DNA from: Actinomyces viscosus
GTDB taxonomy: Bacteria > Actinomycetota > Actinomycetes > Actinomycetales > Actinomycetaceae
Length of the DNA stretch: 64,000 nucleotides
Direction of reading: 5' to 3'
Assembly: GCF_900637975.1 (NCBI RefSeq)
Contig: NZ_LR134477.1
Location: 248,001-312,000 of the forward strand
The translations under genes and the position numbers were made by a program. The notes under the pieces are model-generated. The model had not been told where the DNA came from. It ran no database searches and was given only the letters and a program-made list of their open reading frames with translations. Positions 1 to 10,445 of this stretch are shown in pieces; position 1 is the stretch's first letter; every line of letters starts with the position of its first letter.

Positions 1-519
1 CCCCTGTACATCCTGCGCTGCTTCTGCTCCTTCATCGCTGCCTACGGATTCGCGATGCTGTTCAATGCGGGCGCTAAGGCCAGCGTGCTGGCCGCTGTCG
101 TCGGGGCTCTGGCCAACACCGGGCGGCTTCTTCTCATCGACGTCTTCCACGTGCCGTGGCAGCTCTCCGTGGGGCTGGCTGCGGTGACGATCGGCCTGCT
201 GGCCCAGCTCTTCGTCTCCCGCGCCTCGCTGTCGCGGGTGGCGCTCTCCGTGCCCGCCGTCGTCATCATGATCCCCGGAGTCCCCTTCTACCGGGCCATC
301 TCCGCACTCAACACGCTGTCGGTGGACAAGGGCGTCGATGTCGGCGAGGCTGCCACGAACCTGGCCGAGGTCTTCTTCGTCATCACGGCAATTGGTGTCG
401 GACTCGCCTTGGCGCGCATCATCACCGACCACAATTGGCGCCACGATGTCGCCACCTCCGGACACATCACGCTGCCTCGCAATCGGGACGAGGCGGAGAG
501 GCAGCCGATCGAGGACTGA
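1..519 (+). CDS. Threonine/serine exporter family protein, C-terminal part (5' end outside window)
   Basis: The reading frame is open from the first base, so the start lies outside the window. The visible 172 residues hold several hydrophobic helices (for example around AAVVGALANTGRLLLIDVF and a VIMIPGVPFYRAI segment) and a short charged tail. The segment with VPAVVIMIPGVPFYR followed by NLAEVFFVITAIGVGLALAR is characteristic of the C-terminal membrane domain of the ThrE/DUF3815 family, integral membrane proteins that export threonine and serine. Whether the N-terminal ThrE_1 domain is fused upstream cannot be seen. Family assignment is by recognised sequence pattern, and the substrate is inferred from the family. 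The gene converges on the next gene, with a strong hairpin between them. Confidence 0.75.
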   Translation, partial: PLYILRCFCSFIAAYGFAMLFNAGAKASVLAAVVGALANTGRLLLIDVFHVPWQLSVGLAAVTIGLLAQLFVSRASLSRVALSVPAVVIMIPGVPFYRAISALNTLSVDKGVDVGEAATNLAEVFFVITAIGVGLALARIITDHNWRHDVATSGHITLPRNRDEAERQPIED

Positions 520-548
520 CGCGAAGTCCTCGGCGTCCACAAGACGTC

Positions 549-587
549 ATGGTGGCCCGCCGCTGCATACCAGCGACGGGCCACCAT
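549..587. terminator. Bidirectional hairpin terminator between convergent genes
   Basis: A perfect 11-bp stem (arms 549-559 and 577-587) is followed, after one mismatch, by a further 5-bp stem (561-565 with 571-575) and a 5-nt loop. It sits between the stop codons of two convergent genes. There is no long U tract, as is common for high-GC actinobacterial terminators. The structure is read directly from the sequence; terminator function is inferred. Confidence 0.6.
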
Positions 588-623
588 TGACGTTGTCAAA
601 CGGGTGAGGCTCAGTCGGAGAGG

Positions 624-2399
624 TCAGAGACCGCCGAGGATCTGGGCGATGAAGATCTTGACGATCATCGCCACGGGATAGACCATCGCATACCCCAAGG
701 CCACCCGAGGGTCGGCACCGGTGCGCTCGTTGGCGAAGGCCAGAATCGCCGGCTGGGTCTGGACACCACCGATGAGGCCGGACAGGCGAGTTCCCCCCAT
801 CCTGACCACCCAACGCATGGAGACGTAGATCCCCAGCCCCACAATGGTGGTGACGACGAAGCCGGTGATGAAGATCCTCCACCAGTCACCGCCGGTGAAT
901 GCATGCGCAATCTCTCCACCCGCCTTGGTGCCGGCCTGGGCCAGGAAGACCAGGAGACCGAACTCCGAGAGCACCGCCGTCGCAGTGAAGGGCATGGCGG
1001 TCACGAAGTTCCCGATGCGGCCGATACGGCCGAAAATGAGTCCGACCAGAAGCGTGCCGGCCGCCGACCCGATGGAGAAGGTGGCGCCGGTAGGCGTGAG
1101 GAACTTCCACTCACCGATGAAGATGCCCAGGGCCATCCCCAGCCCCAGGGCCACCGGGTTGATGGATGACAGCCCTCGCGACGAGTCGCCGAAGTAGGTT
1201 GAGATCTCCTTCATGCGTCCGGTCGGGCCGACGACGCGAACCCGGTCACCCTGCTGGAGGACGAGGTCCGAGGTGCCCACCATGTCCACGTCGCCGCGGC
1301 GGACACGAGAGATCGTCGCCCCGAAGCGGTGGTCGATGTCGAGCTCGCCGATGGTGCGGCCGGCCAGCTTCGGGTCGGAGACCGTGATGCGGCGGAAGTC
1401 GAGGTACTTACGGTCCTCGATGAGGGAGTGCGACGAGCCGTGGCCCACTGCCCTGATCGCCTGGTTGACGGCCTCCTGAGTGCCGACGACGGTGATGAGG
1501 TCGTCCTTGTACAGGCGGTCGTCATTCGTCGGCCGGGTGATCGGTCCCTTCTCGCCGCGACGCAGGCGGGAGAATCGTAGCTGCCCCGAGATGGTCTCGA
1601 CGATGTTGCCCAGGACAGGACCGTCCTCACGCTCCACACGGATGGTGCGGTTGATGAGCGGGGAAGGGGTGTCCTTGTCGCTGCGGCGGTAGCGCAGCGC
1701 CAGCAGGCAGAAGAACAGCATGCCGATGACGCCGTAGAGGTAGGTGACGGCGTAGGCCACCGTGGCGTCTCCCGGTCCGGCCTTGTCACCGGCCATCGCT
1801 GCGGCGTTTCCGGCTGCCGCCAGGGCAGGCGTGTTTGTGACGGCTCCGGCGAATGCGCCCGCGATCATCGCTGCCTTGAGGCCGAGAAGACGTCCTACAC
1901 CCACGGCTGCCAGGGACGCGACGCCCAGTACACCCAGAACGATGGCCAACGGCCCACCGGCGGTGCGGATGACGTGGAAGAAGTTCGGCCCGGACTGGAT
2001 GCCGATGGCGAAGGTGAAGATCGCAAGCCCCAAGGTCCCCACCTCTCTGGGAACCTCGATGGGGGTCGAGGCGGACGCTCCCCAGGCGGCCAGCGCGATG
2101 CCGCAGAACAGAACTGCCGCCGCCCCGAGACTCACTCCCTTGATCTTGACGTGTCCAAGCAGCATCCCGGTACCTACCAGCAGGAACAGGACGAGAACCG
2201 CGTTCCCGGACAGGTGGTGCAGGACATTGGCGTGTGCCACTTTCCAGGCCATGAGGGCGGTGCTGCAGACCAGGAGCACCGTCGCCGGGATGCGTATGCT
2301 TCTGCGCCTGGCGCGCCAGAGGAGCATCCCGGCGCCAACCATGAGGAGCACGATGACAACCGGGTTGTCTAGCAGATAGTCCAGGACAGTGGTGACCAC
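624..2399 (-). CDS. AspT/YidE-type putative transporter with two RCK_C domains
   Basis: A 591-residue membrane protein starting at GTG. It has an N-terminal block of hydrophobic helices (about residues 1-240), a hydrophilic centre with two TrkA-C (RCK_C) regulatory modules (about 245-400, including GNIVETISGQLRFSRLRRGE and LVLQQGDRVRVVG), then a second block of helices (about 410-591). The split membrane domain flanking paired RCK_C domains is the architecture of the aspartate:alanine exchanger family (AspT, YidE, YbjL). Members are thought to exchange amino acids or dicarboxylates, but most have unknown substrates, so none is claimed. The gene stands alone, divergent from the ilvBNC operon. 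The intergenic gap of about 285 bp holds both promoters. Confidence 0.8.
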   Translation of the reverse strand: MVTTVLDYLLDNPVVIVLLMVGAGMLLWRARRRSIRIPATVLLVCSTALMAWKVAHANVLHHLSGNAVLVLFLLVGTGMLLGHVKIKGVSLGAAAVLFCGIALAAWGASASTPIEVPREVGTLGLAIFTFAIGIQSGPNFFHVIRTAGGPLAIVLGVLGVASLAAVGVGRLLGLKAAMIAGAFAGAVTNTPALAAAGNAAAMAGDKAGPGDATVAYAVTYLYGVIGMLFFCLLALRYRRSDKDTPSPLINRTIRVEREDGPVLGNIVETISGQLRFSRLRRGEKGPITRPTNDDRLYKDDLITVVGTQEAVNQAIRAVGHGSSHSLIEDRKYLDFRRITVSDPKLAGRTIGELDIDHRFGATISRVRRGDVDMVGTSDLVLQQGDRVRVVGPTGRMKEISTYFGDSSRGLSSINPVALGLGMALGIFIGEWKFLTPTGATFSIGSAAGTLLVGLIFGRIGRIGNFVTAMPFTATAVLSEFGLLVFLAQAGTKAGGEIAHAFTGGDWWRIFITGFVVTTIVGLGIYVSMRWVVRMGGTRLSGLIGGVQTQPAILAFANERTGADPRVALGYAMVYPVAMIVKIFIAQILGGL

Positions 2400-2583
2400 G
2401 TCGCTGTGCCGCCTTCCGTCTCACCGCTGAAAGTGACGCAGCGGATGTTTGTCATGAGTAACAGACTCATTGTGTCATCTCCGGAGGACCTCGTGCCGTA
2501 CCAAGGTCCGGGATTCGCCGGCCGAAGACGGCGGGGAACAGGCTCGTCGTCCGGCGGCACCGCGAGTCCGTGATTCCACGATG

Positions 2584-2602
2584 TGAGATCATGGGTGTCT
2601 CA
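2584..2602 (+). promoter_or_regulatory. Inverted repeat upstream of ilvB, possible operator
   Basis: TGAGA and TCTCA form an inverted repeat separated by 9 nt, about 80 bp upstream of the ilvB start. Part of it (GTCTCA followed by an AT step and GAC) recurs upstream of leuB at about 8075-8089. The sequence is seen directly; a regulatory role is inferred, and no regulator is identified. No convincing amino-acid-rich attenuator was recognised in this leader. Confidence 0.25.
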
Positions 2603-2684
2603 ATATGACTCTCTGCGGCCACTGATCTAACGTTCATTACCCGGCAGGTCGCCGGACGCTCAGCACGGACAAGGAGAGCGAGCG

Positions 2685-4469
2685 ATGACACGCGATGACG
2701 CTCCCGCACGTCAGGACCAACAGGTCATGACAGGCGCTCAGGCGCTGGTGCGCGCACTGGAGGAGCTTGGGGTCACAGACATCTTCGGGATGCCGGGTGG
2801 CGCCATCCTGCCCTTCTATGATCCGCTGCTTGCCTCGACGAAGATCCGCCACGTCCTGGTGCGTCATGAGCAGGGGGCGGGTCACGCCGCTGAGGGCTAC
2901 GCCATGGTCACCGGTCGGCCCGGAGTCTGTGTGGCGACGTCCGGCCCCGGTGCCACCAACCTCATCACCGCCATCGGTGACGCGCACATGGACTCGGTGC
3001 CGGTGCTCGCCATCACTGGTCAGGTCTCCAGTCGTGGGATCGGGACGGATGCCTTCCAGGAGGCCGACATCGTCGGCGCCACGATGCCCTTTGTCAAGCA
3101 CTCCTTCCTCATCACCCGCCCCGAGGACATCGTCCCGCGCGTGGCCGAGGCCTTCCACATCGCCTCCACCGGTCGTCCCGGTCCCGTTCTCATCGACATC
3201 TCCAAGGACGCCCAGGAGGGCTCCACGGAGTTCGTGTGGCCGCCGGTCCGAGACCTGCCCGGCTACCGTCTTGCCGGCAGGCCCAACCAGCGGCGCCTGG
3301 CTCAGGCCGCCGAGGTGATCGCCGCGGCCGACCGGCCCGTCCTCTATCTTGGCGGTGGGCTGAACCGTGCGCAGGTGCCCTCCGAGGATCTCTCCGAGCT
3401 CATCGAGCTGATCGGGGCTCCCTTCGTCACCACGCTGACCGCTCTGGACGTCATGCCCAGTGAGCACCCGCTCAACCTGCGAATGCCGGGAATGCACGGC
3501 ACCGTCGCCGCCGTCGGAGCTCTTCAGCGCGCCGATGTCGTCGTCTGCCTGGGCGCCCGCTTCGACGACCGGGTCACCGGCAGGCCCGACACCTTCGCCA
3601 CCAAGGCCTCGGTGATCCACGTCGACGTCGACCCGGCCGAGATCTCCAAGATCCGTACCGCCGACGTCCCGATCGTCGGCGACCTGGCCGACGTCGTCCC
3701 CGCCCTGAGCGCCGAGTTCCGCGACCACGTCGCCGCTGAGGGACGGGTGGACATCGCCCCGTGGCGCCGAGAGGTCGAGCGCATCCAGGCGACCTACCCG
3801 ACGGACTGGACCGATACCGACGACGGGCTGCTGCAGCCCCAGGAGGTCATCACCCACCTCAACCGGGCCGCCTCCGAGGACACCATCTGGGTCACCGGAG
3901 TGGGACAGCACCAGATGTGGTCGGCGCACTACCTCACCTTCCGCCGCCCCCACACCTGGCTCACGTCCGCCGGCGCGGGCACCATGGGCTACGGCCTGCC
4001 TGCCGCCATGGGCGCCAAGGAGGCCTGTCCCGACCGTCCGGTGTGGCTCATCGACGGTGACGGGTGCTTCCAGATGACCAACCAGGAGCTGGCCACCTGC
4101 ACCCTCAACAACATCCCGATCAAGGTCGCCGTCATCAACAACTCCTCGCTGGGCATGGTGCGTCAGTGGCAGACGCTGTTCTACGGGCAGCGCTACTCCA
4201 ACACCGACCTGCACACCGGGGCCGGAACGGCGCGGGTCCCCGACTTCGTCAAGATGGCCGAGGCCTACGGGGCCGTGGGGCTGCGCTGCGAGCGCCTGGA
4301 GGACCTGGACGAGGTCATCGCCCAGGCCAACGCCATCAATGACCGCCCCGTCGTCGTCGACTTCATCGTCTCCGCGGACGCCCAGGTGTGGCCGATGGTC
4401 GCCGCCGGGGTTTCCAACGACGAGATCCAGCACGCCCGCGGCATGAGCCCGGTGTGGGAAGAGGAGTGA
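2685..4469 (+). CDS. ilvB: Acetolactate synthase large (catalytic) subunit
   Basis: This thiamine-diphosphate enzyme condenses two pyruvates, or pyruvate with 2-ketobutyrate, in the first common step of valine/leucine/isoleucine synthesis. The 594-residue protein has the N-terminal TPP-binding Pyr domain with the catalytic Glu in [15 protein letters not shown] (near residue 62), a central domain (about 200-340), and the C-terminal PP domain with the metal/TPP motif IDGDGCFQM followed by the conserved NN (near 455-480). Length is normal for the family. The ATG start has AAGGAG 9 nt upstream. It is the first gene of the ilvBNC operon; its end overlaps the alternative ilvN start by a few bases, consistent with coupled synthesis of the two subunits. 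Confidence 0.97.
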   Translation: MTRDDAPARQDQQVMTGAQALVRALEELGVTDIFGMPGGAILPFYDPLLASTKIRHVLVRHEQGAGHAAEGYAMVTGRPGVCVATSGPGATNLITAIGDAHMDSVPVLAITGQVSSRGIGTDAFQEADIVGATMPFVKHSFLITRPEDIVPRVAEAFHIASTGRPGPVLIDISKDAQEGSTEFVWPPVRDLPGYRLAGRPNQRRLAQAAEVIAAADRPVLYLGGGLNRAQVPSEDLSELIELIGAPFVTTLTALDVMPSEHPLNLRMPGMHGTVAAVGALQRADVVVCLGARFDDRVTGRPDTFATKASVIHVDVDPAEISKIRTADVPIVGDLADVVPALSAEFRDHVAAEGRVDIAPWRREVERIQATYPTDWTDTDDGLLQPQEVITHLNRAASEDTIWVTGVGQHQMWSAHYLTFRRPHTWLTSAGAGTMGYGLPAAMGAKEACPDRPVWLIDGDGCFQMTNQELATCTLNNIPIKVAVINNSSLGMVRQWQTLFYGQRYSNTDLHTGAGTARVPDFVKMAEAYGAVGLRCERLEDLDEVIAQANAINDRPVVVDFIVSADAQVWPMVAAGVSNDEIQHARGMSPVWEEE

Positions 4470-4474
4470 GCGCT

Positions 4475-4987
4475 GTGAGCCAGAAGCACACGCTGTCCGT
4501 CCTGGTGGAGAACAAGCCCGGTGTCCTGACCCGGGTGTCGGCGCTGTTCACGCGTCGAGGCTTCAACATCCACTCCTTGGCCGTGGGACCCACCGAGCAC
4601 GAGGACATCTCGCGCATCACGGTGATTGCCGACGCCGAGGGGCTGGCCATGGAACAGGTCACCAAGCAGCTCAACAAGCTGGTCAACGTCCTTAAGATCG
4701 TTGAGCTGGATCCCGACACCTCGGTCGAGCGCGAGCTCTACCTCATCAAGGTCCACGCGGATGACGCCAACCGCACCGCGGTGCTCCAGGTCGTCGACCT
4801 GTTCCGCGCCCACGTCGTGGACGTCGCCCCCACGTCGGTGGTCATCGAGACCATCGGCTCAGAATCCAAGGTCAAGGCTCTGCTGACGGCTCTCCAGCCG
4901 TACGGCGTCAAAGAGATTGTCCAGTCCGGTGCCGTGGCGATCACGCGCGGCCCACGATCCATCACCGATCAACTCAAGGAGAAGTGA
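4475..4987 (+). CDS. ilvN: Acetolactate synthase small (regulatory) subunit
   Basis: The 170-residue regulatory subunit begins SQKHTLSVLVENKPGVLTR, the canonical start of the N-terminal ACT domain (about residues 3-80), followed by the C-terminal regulatory domain ending in ...RGPRSITDQLKEK. It binds the IlvB subunit and confers valine feedback control. GTG at 4475 is chosen because GGAG lies 8 nt upstream, inside the end of ilvB. An in-frame GTG at 4466, overlapping the ilvB stop, is a less well spaced alternative. It lies 9 bp upstream of ilvC. Confidence 0.95.
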   Translation: MSQKHTLSVLVENKPGVLTRVSALFTRRGFNIHSLAVGPTEHEDISRITVIADAEGLAMEQVTKQLNKLVNVLKIVELDPDTSVERELYLIKVHADDANRTAVLQVVDLFRAHVVDVAPTSVVIETIGSESKVKALLTALQPYGVKEIVQSGAVAITRGPRSITDQLKEK

Positions 4988-6028
<1,041 letters not shown>

Positions 6029-6048
6029 GGTCCGCTGAGACTGCTCGA

Positions 6049-6088
6049 GGCGGTGCCTCCGACGGCTCAGGTCGTCGGAGGCACCGCC
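6049..6088. terminator. Strong bidirectional hairpin after ilvC
   Basis: A perfect 16-bp inverted repeat (6049-6064 with 6073-6088) with an 8-nt loop lies between the ilvC stop and the end of the convergent MFS gene. It is very GC-rich and has no clear U tract. It probably terminates both transcripts. Confidence 0.75.
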
Positions 6089-6120
6089 ATCTGTCTCCGT
6101 TGTCCCGGTTGTCCCGCGGC

Positions 6121-7371
6121 TCAGGCGAGCCGGCGGCGCCGGAGACGAACGTTGAGGGCCACCAGGGCCATGACCAGCCCCATGAGCCCGACGAGCAGGG
6201 CGGCCCCGCGTCCCGGGCCGGTGCCGACAATGGTTCCGAGACCGGTTGACAGCGGCTGCCCCGGGGCCAGGAGGGGCTGGAGGACCCTGTCGACCAGCAC
6301 CCCGGAGCACAGGTAGGCCAGCAGGTAGCCCATCTGGGTGACCAGGCTGATGGTGCCCCAGGTCCGTGCCTGCCGGGCGTTGTCGACCCGGGTGCGCACC
6401 AGGACCTCCGCCCCGGCCTGAGACAGAGGAAGGCTCGCGAAGGTGAGGAATCCGCAGGCGGCCACCCACCAGGCGCCCGGCCTCAGCGGCACCAGAACCA
6501 TCGCGGCGCCGGTTCCTGCCAGGCCGACGGCGAGCAGCGTCGTCGGCTGAGCGCTCTTCCAGGCGGTCACCAGTCCCGCTCCCACGAGCATTCCGGTGGC
6601 GGAGACCGTCTCGATCACGCCCATCTCGGAGGTGCTCACGATCGGCAGGAGGATCGGCTTGATGAGGACCTGGATGACTCCGATGGCGAGGGTGGCCAGG
6701 GTCATGAGGGTCACGAGCGTGCGCAGGCCGCGGGAGGAGACGATGGTTCGCCACCCCGCCAGGACATCGTGGTCATCACCCTGCTGAACGGCGTCGCGCT
6801 GCGGCGCTTCCGCGGCCAGGGCACGGCGCACCGTGATGGTGCAGGCCACGGTGACGAGGCAGGTGCTGGCGTCGAGCAGGACGAGTCCCCGCACGCCGAC
6901 GAGGGGCATGAGGAAGCCCGCGGCGGCGGGGGCCAGCAGGTACTTGGCCGCCGAGGCGAGCTGGAGAAGGCCGGAGGAGCGCACGTAGTCCTCCTCGGTC
7001 ACCAGATCGGTGACGCTGGCCCGCAGGGCCGGCTCGGTGAGGGCCGCCAGGCAGGAGGACAGGACGGCTCCTGCGCAGACCCAGGCCAGGGAGGGGCGGG
7101 GCGAGGACAGGGCCAAGAGGATGATGCTCAGACCGAGCACCGAGCCGGCGTCGCCGATGATCATCATGAGGCGGCGGTCGTAGCGGTCCGCCAGAGCCCC
7201 GGCCAAGGGCGCCAGGAGGACGACGGGAGCGAAGGCGCTCATCTGAACGGCCGCCACCGAGGAAGCCGTTCCATAGGTGCGCAGCATGATGATGGCCAGT
7301 CCGAAGGCGGTCAGTCCCGTTCCCAGGGAGTTGATGAACGATCCCAGGACCAGCAGCCCGACGCGCTTCAC
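6121..7371 (-). CDS. MFS efflux-type transporter
   Basis: A 416-residue polytopic membrane protein with about 12 hydrophobic helices. The loop between helices 2 and 3 reads LAGALADRYDRRLMM, the MFS signature. Its order resembles the MFS_3/enterobactin-exporter-like drug efflux group found in actinobacteria. The GTG start at 7371 is preferred because it overlaps the TGA stop of the upstream tetR gene (GTGA), implying translational coupling. An in-frame start further upstream would extend into tetR. Being encoded with a TetR repressor suggests inducible export of a small molecule. The substrate is unknown. Confidence 0.85.
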   Translation of the reverse strand: MKRVGLLVLGSFINSLGTGLTAFGLAIIMLRTYGTASSVAAVQMSAFAPVVLLAPLAGALADRYDRRLMMIIGDAGSVLGLSIILLALSSPRPSLAWVCAGAVLSSCLAALTEPALRASVTDLVTEEDYVRSSGLLQLASAAKYLLAPAAAGFLMPLVGVRGLVLLDASTCLVTVACTITVRRALAAEAPQRDAVQQGDDHDVLAGWRTIVSSRGLRTLVTLMTLATLAIGVIQVLIKPILLPIVSTSEMGVIETVSATGMLVGAGLVTAWKSAQPTTLLAVGLAGTGAAMVLVPLRPGAWWVAACGFLTFASLPLSQAGAEVLVRTRVDNARQARTWGTISLVTQMGYLLAYLCSGVLVDRVLQPLLAPGQPLSTGLGTIVGTGPGRGAALLVGLMGLVMALVALNVRLRRRRLA

Positions 7372-7988
7372 GACTCTGCCTCTACCAGGAGGTTGAGACT
7401 CCCGGGCCGGGCGCCCAGAAGCACCTCGCTCGCCCACATGAGACTCTCGCGGCGGAGGGCGAGCTCGTCCGGGCCGGAGTTCATGATCTCATGGTCCAGA
7501 AGGATTCCGGAGGCGCTCAGGAGCAGCTCGATGGCGTCGTAGGGCCGCTCCGTGGTAAAGACCCCCTCACTCACTCCCTGGGCGACGACGTCGGCCAGGA
7601 CCGGCGTCAGATGCTCGATCATCGCCGTGATGGACAGCAGGTGGAACTCCGCGTTGCCCGGCGCATGGAACTGCTCGACGAGCTCGGTCTCGGTGTCCTC
7701 GACCCGCATCGCCCCCAGGATCGCCACGAGCTTGTCCATCGCGGGAGCCGACGAGACGGCGATCTCGCGGGCCCGCTGCTCGACCTGGCCGACGATGCGC
7801 AGGACAAGAGCCTTGAGAATCTGCTCCTTGCTGGGGAAGTGGTAGTAGAGCGTCCCCTTGGCGATGCCCACGACCTTCAGGATGTCCTCCATGGTGGTGG
7901 GCTGGAAGCCCTTGGTGGTGAACAGGGTGTGCGCGGCGTCGAGGATCTCCTCACGACGTTGCGCAGCGGGACGATGGATGCGCGGCAT
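7368..7988 (-). CDS. TetR/AcrR-family transcriptional regulator
   Basis: A 206-residue repressor. The N-terminal helix-turn-helix domain reads REEILDAAHTLFTTKG, then TTMEDILKVVGIAKGTLYYHF (split here across helices 2-4) and KEQILKAL (about residues 10-60). The C-terminal ligand/dimer domain (about 70-206) is of the type found in TetR_C-like efflux regulators. The ATG at 7988 is preceded by a very strong Shine-Dalgarno AAGGAGGAG. It is co-transcribed with the MFS gene through a 4-nt stop/start overlap. A perfect palindrome 32 nt upstream is the likely operator for autoregulation. Confidence 0.9.
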   Translation of the reverse strand: MPRIHRPAAQRREEILDAAHTLFTTKGFQPTTMEDILKVVGIAKGTLYYHFPSKEQILKALVLRIVGQVEQRAREIAVSSAPAMDKLVAILGAMRVEDTETELVEQFHAPGNAEFHLLSITAMIEHLTPVLADVVAQGVSEGVFTTERPYDAIELLLSASGILLDHEIMNSGPDELALRRESLMWASEVLLGARPGSLNLLVEAES

Positions 7989-8020
7989 GGCTCCTCCTTG
8001 GGGTGGCTGGAACAAGACTA

Positions 8021-8033
8021 ACCGACCGTCGGT
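8021..8033. promoter_or_regulatory. TetR operator palindrome
   Basis: ACCGAC-C-GTCGGT is a perfect 6-bp inverted repeat around a single central base, between the divergent tetR and leuB genes. Its position just upstream of the tetR start and its form match typical TetR-family operators. Binding is inferred. Confidence 0.6.
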
Positions 8034-8096
8034 CGAAAGGCGAGTGTGCATGGCTCCCATCATGTGGAGCTCTCGTCTCATATCGTGACCGTGCTC

Positions 8097-8102
8097 TAAG
8101 GT
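8097..8102 (+). promoter_or_regulatory. -10 element of leuB, leaderless arrangement
   Basis: TAAGGT (TANNNT type) is followed by exactly 6 nt and then the leuB ATG, with no Shine-Dalgarno between them. This places the likely transcription start on the A of the ATG, giving a leaderless mRNA. The -35 region is unclear. Confidence 0.5.
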
Positions 8103-8108
8103 GGCCTC

Positions 8109-9176
8109 ATGACGCAGACCATCAAGCTGGCAGTAATCCCGGGCGACGGCATCGGCAAGGAGGTCGTTCCCGAGGGGCTCAAGGTTCTTGACCGGGCGCT
8201 GGAGGGGACCGGGGTCGAGATTCAACCGACCACCTTCGACCTGGGGGCCGAGCGCTGGCACCGGACCGGGCAGACCCTCACCGATGAGGACCTTGAGGCG
8301 ATCAAGGGTCATGACGCCATCCTGCTGGGCGCCGTCGGCGATCCGTCCGTCCCCTCCGGCGTCCTCGAGCGCGGCCTGCTTCTGCGCCTGCGCTTCGCCC
8401 TGGACCATTACGTCAACCTGCGTCCCTCGATCTACTTCCCGGGAGTACCGACGCCGCTGGCCGATCCCGGCGACATCGACTTCCTCGTCGTGCGAGAGGG
8501 AACCGAAGGCCTGTACTGCGGCAACGGGGGAGTGGTGCGCCAGGGCACGGAGCACGAGATCGCCACCGAGGTCAGTGTCAACACCGCCTACGGGGTGGAG
8601 CGCCTGGTCCGTTACGCCTTCGCCAAGGCGCAGGCCAGGGCGGCCAAGCACCTCACGCTCGTCCACAAGCACAACGTGCTCGTTCACGCCGGTGGCTTGT
8701 GGCGCCGCATCGTCGAGGCCGTCGGCGCCGAGTACCCCGAGGTCGCCGTCGACTACTGCCACGTGGACGCCGCCACCATCTACATGGTGACCGACCCCGG
8801 CCGCTTCGACGTCATCGTCACCGACAACCTCTTCGGGGACATCCTCACCGACGAGGCCGGTGCGGTCACCGGCGGCATCGGGCTGTCGGCATCGGGCAAC
8901 ATCAACCCGGAGCGAGCCTTCCCCTCCATGTTCGAGCCCGTGCACGGCTCGGCCCCGGACATCGCTGGACAGGGCAAGGCCGACCCGACCGCCACGATCA
9001 GCGCCGTGGGTCTCATGCTCGACCACCTGGGGCTGCCCGAGGCGGCTGCCCGGGTCGAGGCCGGGGTCAAGGCCGACATGGCTGCCCGTGGTGATGGTGC
9101 CGAGCGCACGACCAGCCAGGTCGGTGACGCCATTGCCGCTGCCGTGGCGCAGGGGGCGGATACGCCATCGCACTGA
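8109..9176 (+). CDS. leuB: 3-isopropylmalate dehydrogenase
   Basis: The enzyme oxidatively decarboxylates 3-isopropylmalate with NAD+ in leucine synthesis. The 355-residue protein has the N-terminal [20 protein letters not shown] motif, [20 protein letters not shown] (substrate-loop region) and [15 protein letters not shown]. It also has [14 protein letters not shown], the catalytic LVHKHNVL lysine region, [14 protein letters not shown], and the metal-binding [21 protein letters not shown]. The C-terminal NAD motif is [20 protein letters not shown]. The pattern matches the actinobacterial LeuB type. Translation appears leaderless. ilvE follows after about 90 bp. Confidence 0.95.
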   Translation: MTQTIKLAVIPGDGIGKEVVPEGLKVLDRALEGTGVEIQPTTFDLGAERWHRTGQTLTDEDLEAIKGHDAILLGAVGDPSVPSGVLERGLLLRLRFALDHYVNLRPSIYFPGVPTPLADPGDIDFLVVREGTEGLYCGNGGVVRQGTEHEIATEVSVNTAYGVERLVRYAFAKAQARAAKHLTLVHKHNVLVHAGGLWRRIVEAVGAEYPEVAVDYCHVDAATIYMVTDPGRFDVIVTDNLFGDILTDEAGAVTGGIGLSASGNINPERAFPSMFEPVHGSAPDIAGQGKADPTATISAVGLMLDHLGLPEAAARVEAGVKADMAARGDGAERTTSQVGDAIAAAVAQGADTPSH

Positions 9177-9257
9177 TGCGCGTGGCCGAGGCCTGGTGGC
9201 CGGTCCGTCTGCGAGCCAGGATGTGGGAAGGCTGTGTCCGGGTCGTGGCCTCGGCGG

Positions 9258-9263
9258 TAGGGT
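9258..9263 (+). promoter_or_regulatory. -10 element of ilvE, leaderless arrangement
   Basis: TAGGGT is followed by exactly 6 nt and then the ilvE ATG, with no Shine-Dalgarno. This is the same arrangement as at leuB and suggests that ilvE has its own leaderless promoter even though it lies only about 90 bp after leuB. Confidence 0.5.
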
Positions 9264-9269
9264 GGGCCT

Positions 9270-10445
9270 ATGTCCGAGACAGACGCCACCTCAACCGACT
9301 TCGCATCCACCTCCTTGGCCCGCGCCGCGGAGGTTCCCGTTCCCGAGGCCGACGCGATCGCCGGTCGCTTCCCTCTGACCGCCAACCCGTCGCCCGTCGC
9401 GGAGGATGAGCGCAGGGCGATTCTGGCGGGTCTCCACTTCGGCGACTACTTCACCGATCACATGGCCCACGCGCGTTGGACCCAGGACAGGGGGTGGGGT
9501 GACTACGGCGTCGTTCCCTACGGCGACCTCAGTCTGTCCCCGGCCACCGCCGTCCTCCACTACGGCCAGGAGATCTTCGAGGGGATCAAGGCCTACCGGC
9601 ACGACGACGGCTCGGTGTGGACCTTCCGCCCTCGCTACAACGCGGCTCGGCTCAACGCCTCCGCCCGGCGTCTGGCCCTGCCCGAGCTGGCGGAGGAGGA
9701 CTTCGTGGCGTCCCTGGTGGACCTGGTGCGCGCCGACGTCGCCTGGGTGCCCTCGGGCGAGGGCGAGTCGCTCTACCTGCGTCCCTTCGCCTTCGCCTCC
9801 GAGGCCTTCCTTGGCGTGCGTCCCTCCAAGGTGGTCGACTACTACGTCATCGCCTCCCCCTCCGGCCCCTACTTCACCAACGGCCTCGAGCCCATCTCCA
9901 TCTGGGTGACCACCGAGTACCACCGTGCCGGGCGCGGCGGAACGGGCGCGGCCAAGACCGGGGGCAACTACGCCTCCTCCCTGCTTCCCCAGCAGGAGGC
10001 CTACGCGCAGGGCTGTGACCAGGTCTGCTTCCTTGACGACGTCTCGCAGAAGAACCTCGAGGAGCTCGGCGGCATGAACATCATGGTCGTCGACGCCGAC
10101 GGCTCTGTGCGCACTCCCCGCCTGACCGGGACGATCCTCGAGGGCTCCACCCGCAGCGCCATCATCCGCATGCTGCGCGACTCCGGCCGCAGCGTCGTCG
10201 AGGACACCATCAGTCTGGAGGGGCTCCTCGCGGACATCGAGTCGGGCCGTGTCTCTGAGGTCTTCGCCTGCGGCACCGCCGCTGTCGTCGTGCCCCTCGG
10301 GCACCTCAAGGGGGAGGGCTTCGACGCCCGCATCGAGGGCAGCGAGGTCACCCGGCAGATCCATGACCGGCTCACCTCCATCCAGTCCGGTCGCGCCGAG
10401 GACCCCTACGGGTGGATGTACCGGCTTGCGCCTCCCCGCTCGTGA
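9270..10445 (+). CDS. ilvE: Branched-chain amino-acid aminotransferase
   Basis: This class IV PLP enzyme performs the last step of leucine, isoleucine and valine synthesis. The 391-residue protein has the entry region HYGQEIFEGIKAY, RPRYNAARLNASARRLALP, and the PLP lysine in AKTGGNYASSLLPQQEA (K near residue 229). The C-terminal signature includes ELGGMNIMVV, TGTILEGSTRSAI and EVFACGTAAVVVPLG. Length and motifs fit the long actinobacterial IlvE group. Its placement next to leuB supports biosynthesis rather than degradation. Confidence 0.95.
   Translation: MSETDATSTDFASTSLARAAEVPVPEADAIAGRFPLTANPSPVAEDERRAILAGLHFGDYFTDHMAHARWTQDRGWGDYGVVPYGDLSLSPATAVLHYGQEIFEGIKAYRHDDGSVWTFRPRYNAARLNASARRLALPELAEEDFVASLVDLVRADVAWVPSGEGESLYLRPFAFASEAFLGVRPSKVVDYYVIASPSGPYFTNGLEPISIWVTTEYHRAGRGGTGAAKTGGNYASSLLPQQEAYAQGCDQVCFLDDVSQKNLEELGGMNIMVVDADGSVRTPRLTGTILEGSTRSAIIRMLRDSGRSVVEDTISLEGLLADIESGRVSEVFACGTAAVVVPLGHLKGEGFDARIEGSEVTRQIHDRLTSIQSGRAEDPYGWMYRLAPPRS

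Noticed and set aside
2637..4433. Long minus-strand frame antisense to ilvB
   Set aside because: Gly/Asp/Val-rich composition typical of a mirror frame in high-GC DNA; no domain and a clear ilvB on the other strand.
8109..9173. Long minus-strand frame continuous with tetR and covering leuB
   Set aside because: It is antisense to a clear leuB; only the tetR part from 7988 has a start and a family match.
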